Below, in pieces: positions 46,331 to 51,136 of a stretch of 51,136 nt of DNA. Each line of letters starts with the position of its first letter. The stretch's first letter is position 1. The notes under the pieces are model-generated. The model did no database searches and was not told the origin of the DNA. It was given only the letters and a program-made list of their open reading frames with translations. The translations under genes and the position numbers were made by a program. Source of the stretch: an uncultured Prevotella sp. (GTDB taxonomy: Bacteria; Bacteroidota; Bacteroidia; Bacteroidales; Bacteroidaceae); contig CALUFN010000015.1 in NCBI GenBank assembly GCA_944319945.1, positions 1-51,136 on the forward strand, in the 5' to 3' direction.

Positions 46331-47566
46331 TCATACTTCACGCCCGTTGAGGAATACCCGCTTGATTACGGGCGAGGTGTAGGCGTAAGGTATGTAGTCG
46401 ATTGAAGGTATCGGCTCGGTAATGAAGAAGTTTGCTGCTTTCCCGACGGTTATCGAGCCGTATCCGTCGGCAAGGCCCATAGCGTAGGCTGCGTTGAGCG
46501 TGGCGGCGTTGACGGCCTCTGATGGCAGAAGGCGCATCTTGATGCAGGCCAACGACACGGCGAACTTCATGTCGCCGGAGGGTGTCGACCCGGGATTATA
46601 GTCGCTTGCCACAGCTACGCCGAGTCCGGCGTCTATCATCTTGCGCGCCGGGGCGTAGGGCATGTTTAGGAAGAACGACGTGCCCGGCAGCACCGTAGGC
46701 ATGGTGCCGCTGTCGCGTAAGATGTCGAACTCCGTCTCGGGCATGTTTTCAAGATGGTCTACCGACAACGCCCCGTGCCTTACGGCCACTGGCAGTCCGC
46801 CCGTGGCGGCAAGCTCGTCTACGTGTATCTTGGGCCTCATGCCCCACCGTGCGGCTGCGTTGAGTATGCGGTCGGTGTCTTCAGGGGTGAAGAAACCTTC
46901 GTCGCAGAATACGTCAACGTAGTCGGCCAGCCGTTCGCGGCCGGCTTCGGGCAGCATCTCGTTAATTATCAGGTCTACGTATTCGTCGTGACCGTAACCG
47001 CGGCCTACGGCGTGTGCTCCGAGAAACGTCGACACTATGCGCATCGGCAGGCTCTCTTTCATCCTGCTGATTACGCGCAGCATCTTCATCTCGTCGGCCG
47101 TGTTAAGTCCGTATCCGCTCTTTATCTCAACGCAGCCCGTGCCCTTGCGCATTATCTCTTCGGCCCGGTGCATGGCCTGACGGTAAAGTTCGTCCTCGCT
47201 GAGAGTGTGGAGCAGGTCGGCCGAGTTTAGTATTCCGCCGCCCCGACGGGCTATTTCGGCGTAGCTAAGTCCCATTATCTTGTCTACGAACTCACCTTCG
47301 CGGCTGCCTGCATAGACTATGTGCGTATGTGGGTCGCACCACGACGGGAGCACCGTTCCGCCGTCAGCGTCAATCTCGGCATCAACAATAAAGCCTTCGG
47401 AAGGCATGTCGTTCATGCTTCCGAAGGCTGAAATCTTACCGTCGTCTACGAGCATCCACGCGTCGTCTATCCGTCCGAGGCTGTTCATCTCGACGCCTTG
47501 CAGGCGACGGCGGCCTTTGGTCTCAATACCGGCAAGCGTGCGTATGTTATTTACAAGCAGGCGCAT
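46331..47566 (-). CDS. hutI: Imidazolonepropionase
   Basis: HutI hydrolyses 4-imidazolone-5-propanoate to N-formimino-L-glutamate, the third step of histidine breakdown, in the cytoplasm. The 411-residue length is normal. The amidohydrolase metal motif DPHTH lies at residues 78-82. KIHVDELAATGG, ALSVDHLENMPE and VASDYNPGS carry the further metal and catalytic residues. The start at 47566 overlaps the hutH end by 20 nt, so the two are translated together. It is the last gene of the operon in this window, with a terminator after it. FtcD/HutG-type genes for the final step are not in the window. Confidence 0.95.
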   Translation of the reverse strand: MRLLVNNIRTLAGIETKGRRRLQGVEMNSLGRIDDAWMLVDDGKISAFGSMNDMPSEGFIVDAEIDADGGTVLPSWCDPHTHIVYAGSREGEFVDKIMGLSYAEIARRGGGILNSADLLHTLSEDELYRQAMHRAEEIMRKGTGCVEIKSGYGLNTADEMKMLRVISRMKESLPMRIVSTFLGAHAVGRGYGHDEYVDLIINEMLPEAGRERLADYVDVFCDEGFFTPEDTDRILNAAARWGMRPKIHVDELAATGGLPVAVRHGALSVDHLENMPETEFDILRDSGTMPTVLPGTSFFLNMPYAPARKMIDAGLGVAVASDYNPGSTPSGDMKFAVSLACIKMRLLPSEAVNAATLNAAYAMGLADGYGSITVGKAANFFITEPIPSIDYIPYAYTSPVIKRVFLNGREV

Positions 47567-49040
47567 TGTTCTCTAAGAAGTCAATTGAGAGTTTGATATA
47601 TGGGTACATCACCTCGTCGTTCACTATGAACGGCACCGTCTCCCTGTAAGCCTTGAACACGTCTTGAATGGCCGGCGACGACTTTAACGGGCGGCGGAAC
47701 TCAAGTGCCTGTGCGGCGTTGAACAGCTCGATGGCGAGCACGCGCTCGGTGTTGAGCACCACTTTGTAGAGCTTTATTGCTGCGTTTGCGCCCATGCTTA
47801 CGTGGTCTTCCTGTCCCTGACTTGACGGAATGCTGTCAACCGACGACGGTGTGCATAGGCTCTTGTTGAGGCTTACCACTGAAGCGGCCGTATATTGGGT
47901 GATCATGAAACCGCTGTTCACGCCAGGATTGGCAACGAGAAAGCTCGGCAGTCCGCGCGTTCCGGATACGAGTTTGTATATTCGGCGTTCTGATATGTTG
48001 GCAAGTTCGCTCACGGCGATGGCAAGGAAGTCCATAGGCAGGGCTATCGGCTCGCCGTGGAAGTTGCCGGCCGAGATTATTAGGTCGTCGTCGGGGCACA
48101 CTGTGGGGTTGTCTGTGGCCGAGTTTATTTCCGTGTCGATTACCGATTTCACGTAATCCAGCGTGTCCTTCATTGCCCCGTGCACTTGCGGAACGCAGCG
48201 GAATGAATACGGGTCTTGCACGTATGACTTCGGTTTCTCAACGATTTCACTACCTTCTAGCAGTTCGCGCATGCGTCTTGCCGTCTCTATCTGTCCTTTG
48301 TGGGGCCTTACCTGGTGCACGGCGTCGGTAAATGGCTCTACAAGTCCGCAGTAAGCATCGAGCGACATTGCTGCTATCACGTCGGCCCAGTCGCTGAGCC
48401 GCTGGCTGTTAAGTATCGCCCAAACGGCAAATGCGCTCATGTTCTGCGTGCCGTTGAGTAGGGCAAGCCCTTCCTTTGATGCGAGTTGTATTGGTTTCCA
48501 GCTGTTCTTGCGCAGCACTTCGGCACCCGACATCACCTTGCCTTTATATTCAACTTCGCCTAATCCCACTAAAGGCAGCGACATGTGGGCGAGCGGAACG
48601 AGGTCGCCTGACGCTCCGAGCGAGCCCTGCATGTAGACAATCGGGTAAACATCGTTGTTGAAGAAGTCGACAAGACGCTCTACGGTGTCGAGCTTGCAGC
48701 CTGAGTAACCGTAGCTGAGCGACTGTATCTTCAACAGCATCATTATCTTAACGATCTCGTTTGGCACGCGGTCTCCCGTGCCGCAGGCGTGCGACATCAT
48801 CAGGTTTATCTGCAATTGGGCCAAGTGGTCTTTGCCTATCGACACGTTGCAGAGCGATCCGAAGCCCGTGGTTACTCCGTAAATGGGTGTCTCGGTCTCG
48901 GCAATTTTCTTGTCGAGGTACTCGCGGCAGCGCACGATACGGTTGCGTGCGTCGTCGCTCAATTCAATCTTATAACCGTTTTTGATTATTTCGCCGATGC
49001 GTTCTATCGTAAGGTGTTCGGCTGATATTTGGTGAACCAT
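47547..49040 (-). CDS. hutH: Histidine ammonia-lyase
   Basis: HutH removes ammonia from L-histidine to give urocanate, the first step of the pathway. The 497-residue product carries the self-formed MIO group motif Ala143-Ser144-Gly145 in GASGDLVPLAH, at the position usual for the family. YGVTTGFGSL and QNMSAFAVWA... type motifs as well as SSQGQEDHVSMG are conserved. An extension to 49094 exists, but the start at 49040 (MVHQISAEHL) is right because the extra 18 residues come from a repeat element. It overlaps hutI by 20 nt and follows hutU with a 119-bp gap filled by that element. Confidence 0.95.
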   Translation of the reverse strand: MVHQISAEHLTIERIGEIIKNGYKIELSDDARNRIVRCREYLDKKIAETETPIYGVTTGFGSLCNVSIGKDHLAQLQINLMMSHACGTGDRVPNEIVKIMMLLKIQSLSYGYSGCKLDTVERLVDFFNNDVYPIVYMQGSLGASGDLVPLAHMSLPLVGLGEVEYKGKVMSGAEVLRKNSWKPIQLASKEGLALLNGTQNMSAFAVWAILNSQRLSDWADVIAAMSLDAYCGLVEPFTDAVHQVRPHKGQIETARRMRELLEGSEIVEKPKSYVQDPYSFRCVPQVHGAMKDTLDYVKSVIDTEINSATDNPTVCPDDDLIISAGNFHGEPIALPMDFLAIAVSELANISERRIYKLVSGTRGLPSFLVANPGVNSGFMITQYTAASVVSLNKSLCTPSSVDSIPSSQGQEDHVSMGANAAIKLYKVVLNTERVLAIELFNAAQALEFRRPLKSSPAIQDVFKAYRETVPFIVNDEVMYPYIKLSIDFLENNAPACK

Positions 49041-49059
49041 GTTGTTATTACATTTAAAT

Positions 49060-49158
49060 ACCCACCCCAACCCTCCCGACGGGAAGGCTTTCAATACCTT
49101 ATTTATAAATAAAAGATATATTAAGTTCCCTCCCTTCGGGAGAGTTGGGTTGGTGTTG
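49060..49158. repeat. Inverted-repeat element between hutU and hutH
   Basis: The left arm CCCACCCCAACCCTCCCGAC (49061-49080) and the right arm CTCCCTTCGGGAGAGTTGGG type sequence ending near 49158 are imperfect inverted copies, each with a small inner hairpin, around an AT-rich core. It fills the gap between the two genes almost completely, touching the hutU stop. It is similar in kind to the elements near 7.8, 8.7 and 11.5 kb. Confidence 0.75.
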
Positions 49159-49159
49159 A

Positions 49160-51136
49160 TTAATAAATATTCTCTATAACGTCGTCTTCCACGATGTTGG
49201 GCATCGTAACCTTAAGTCCCGGCGTACGTTCCATTTCGCGTACAATGCTGTGCATCGAGCCTTCGTTGCGTGCCCAGCTGCGGCGTGCAATGCCGTTGTT
49301 TACGTCCCAGAAAAGCATCTCGCGGATGTGGCGCGCACTGTCTTCGCCGCCGTCAATCACCATGCCGAAGCCTCCGTTGATTACTTCTCCCCAACCAACG
49401 CCGCCTCCGTTGTGGAGCGATACCCACGTAGCTCCGCGGAAAGAGTCGCCTATTACGTTCTGCACGGCCATGTCGGCGCAGAATTGCGAGCCGTCGTATA
49501 TGTTGCTGGTCTCACGGAACGGAGAGTCGGTTCCCGACACGTCGTGGTGGTCGCGGCCGAGCACAACGGGGCGTGTTATCTCGCCCTTGCGTATCGCTTT
49601 GTTGAAAGCGAGTGCTATCTTAGTGCGTCCCTCGGCGTCGGCATACAGGATTCGGGCTTGCGAACCTACTACGAGATGGTTTCTTCCAGCCTCGCGTATC
49701 CAATGTATGTTGTCGTCCATCTGGCCTTGTATCTCGGCGGGAGCAGTCTTCTTGATTTCTTCGAGCACGTCGGCGGCTATGCGGTCGGTTACTGCGAGGT
49801 CGTCGGGATTGCCCGACGTACATACCCAACGGAACGGGCCGAAGCCGTAATCGAAGAACATCGGGCCCATGATGTCTTGCACGTAAGACGGGTAACGGAA
49901 CTTGCCGTCGGCTCTCATGATGTCGGCTCCGGCGCGTTCTGACTGAAGAAGGAAGGCGTTGCCGTAGTCGAAGAAGTACATGCCGCGCTCTGTCAGTTTG
50001 TTGATTGCGGCCACCTGGCGGCGCAACGATGCCTGAACGCGGTTGCGGAACTCGTTCGGGTCGTCAGCCATCATCTTCTTAGACTCTTCCAAAGTCATGC
50101 CTACGGGATAGTAACCGCCTGCCCACGGGTTGTGGAGCGAGGTCTGGTCGCTGCCCAAGTCAACCTTGATGCCTTCGTCGGCGAGGCGCTCCCAAAGGTC
50201 GACAACGTTGCCCACGTAAGCCATCGACACCGTTTTCTTCTCGTCGACGGCCTTGCGTATCGACGGAATCAGCTCGTCGAGGTTGTCGTGAAGCTCGTCA
50301 ACCCATCCCTGATCGTAACGCTTGCGTGCAGCCAGCGGATTGATTTCGGCCACTACGCTAACCACGCCGGCTATATTGCCGGCCTTGGGCTGTGCGCCCG
50401 ACATGCCGCCGAGACCCGACGATACGAACAGCATGCCGTGTATGTCGGTGCGTCCGGGCTGTTTTTTCAGCTGCATGCGTGCGGCGTTCATCACGGTGAT
50501 CGTAGTGCCGTGGACGATGCCCTGCGGCCCGATGTACATGTAAGAGCCGGCCGTCATCTGTCCGTACTGGCTCACTCCGAGCGCGTTCATGCGCTCCCAG
50601 TCGTCGGGTCTTGAATAGTTCGGGATAACCATGCCGTTGGTGACGACCACGCGTGGGGCGTTCTTGTGCGACGGGAAGAGGCCAAGCGGATGGCCCGAAT
50701 ACATCACGAGCGTTTGCTCGTCGGTCATTTCGCTGAGGTATTTCATCGTGAGGCGGTATTGCGCCCAGTTCTGGAATATGGCCCCGTTGCCTCCGTAGAT
50801 GATGAGTTCGTGTGGATGCTGCGCCACGGCGGGGTTCAGGTTGTTCTGAATCATCAGCATAATTGCCGCCGCCTGGAGCGACTTGTGTGGGTATTCGTCA
50901 ATCGGGCGGGCGTACATTTCGTAGCGCGGACGGAAGCGGTACATGTAAATGCGACCGTACTTTTCAAGTTCTTCGGCGAACTCCGGCGCAAGCTCTGCAT
51001 GGAATTTCTTTGGGAAATACCTCAAGGCATTGCGCAGTGCGAGCTTCTTTTCCTCTTTCGTCAATATGTCCTTGCGCTTCGGCGCATGGTTTATTTCGGT
51101 GTCGTAAGGCATCGGTTCGGGCAATACGTCGGGTAT
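49160..51136 (-). CDS. hutU: Urocanate hydratase (5' end outside the window)
   Basis: HutU converts urocanate to imidazolonepropionate with tightly bound NAD. The frame is open from 49160 to the right edge, giving 658 residues so far; the first codons in view read IPDVLPEPMP, so the start lies beyond the window. Conserved blocks include YGGNGAIFQNWAQYRLTM, SSGLGGMSGAQPKAGN (NAD site) and DYGFGPFRWVCTSGNP, with the conserved active-site Cys. It is the first hut gene seen in the operon hutU-hutH-hutI. The long N-terminal part is typical for Bacteroidota urocanate hydratases. Other hut or folate-linked genes may lie upstream, outside the window. Confidence 0.95.
   Translation of the reverse strand: MPDVLPEPMPYDTEINHAPKRKDILTKEEKKLALRNALRYFPKKFHAELAPEFAEELEKYGRIYMYRFRPRYEMYARPIDEYPHKSLQAAAIMLMIQNNLNPAVAQHPHELIIYGGNGAIFQNWAQYRLTMKYLSEMTDEQTLVMYSGHPLGLFPSHKNAPRVVVTNGMVIPNYSRPDDWERMNALGVSQYGQMTAGSYMYIGPQGIVHGTTITVMNAARMQLKKQPGRTDIHGMLFVSSGLGGMSGAQPKAGNIAGVVSVVAEINPLAARKRYDQGWVDELHDNLDELIPSIRKAVDEKKTVSMAYVGNVVDLWERLADEGIKVDLGSDQTSLHNPWAGGYYPVGMTLEESKKMMADDPNEFRNRVQASLRRQVAAINKLTERGMYFFDYGNAFLLQSERAGADIMRADGKFRYPSYVQDIMGPMFFDYGFGPFRWVCTSGNPDDLAVTDRIAADVLEEIKKTAPAEIQGQMDDNIHWIREAGRNHLVVGSQARILYADAEGRTKIALAFNKAIRKGEITRPVVLGRDHHDVSGTDSPFRETSNIYDGSQFCADMAVQNVIGDSFRGATWVSLHNGGGVGWGEVINGGFGMVIDGGEDSARHIREMLFWDVNNGIARRSWARNEGSMHSIVREMERTPGLKVTMPNIVEDDVIENIY

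Noticed and set aside
49041-49094. N-terminal extension of hutH
   Set aside because: The 18 extra residues are coded by the repeat element; MVHQISAEHL is the normal start.

Overview
The window looks like a chromosome segment of a Prevotella-type Bacteroidota. The signs are Bacteroidota promoters (TTTG/TAnnTTTG), a giant hybrid two-component regulator, many secreted glycoside hydrolases in a minus-strand polysaccharide-utilisation locus (PUL), and no clear Shine-Dalgarno sites. Family calls come from reading the translations. No alignment or database search was run.

Layout. (1) 1-2.7 kb is visibly AT-rich and unlike the rest. It holds a broken remnant of an AlbA_2/HATPase_c_4 type regulator and one 600-residue protein I do not recognise, and it ends at the 3' end of a tRNA-Arg(CCG). 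This looks like the edge of an acquired island. (2) 2.9-4.3 kb is tryptophanase (tnaA). (3) 4.5-35.2 kb is a dense minus-strand run of carbohydrate genes. In transcription order they are GH127, GH141, an MFS sugar porter, cytoplasmic GH78, GH138-like lipoprotein, GH137-GH2-malectin fusion, two GH2, GH106, SGNH acetylesterase, GH139-like (DUF5703-type) and a secreted GH78. From memory, this family set and order match the rhamnogalacturonan-II (RG-II) degradome of Bacteroides thetaiotaomicron (BT0984-BT1003, Ndeh et al. 2017), so I infer an RG-II side-chain locus. No SusC/SusD pair is in the window. (4) 35.4-41.0 kb continues on the minus strand with a DUF3826-like protein, a secreted TIM-barrel protein, an ECF sigma factor with an unlisted 49-residue ORF behind it, and a 1024-residue beta-helix plus barrel-like protein. 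(5) 41.8-46.2 kb on the plus strand is a hybrid two-component system (HTCS), the likely sensor-regulator of the locus. (6) 46.3 kb to the end is a histidine-utilisation operon (hutU-hutH-hutI), with hutU cut by the window edge.

Working model (inference). Secreted enzymes strip rhamnose, arabinose, galactose, uronic acids, methylated fucose and aceric acid from RG-II chains. The esterase removes acetyl groups. The MFS porter then passes a small product to the GH78 that has no signal peptide. The HTCS and perhaps the ECF sigma factor control expression.

The most notable non-coding signals are two repeat systems. Four intergenic arrays are built from 13-bp imperfect palindromes (type AAAGGNNNCCTTT) at an exact 22-bp period, each beside a transcription-unit boundary. 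A second family of about 100-120 bp inverted-repeat elements sits at gene joints, and two copies lie in frame inside the GH139-like gene.
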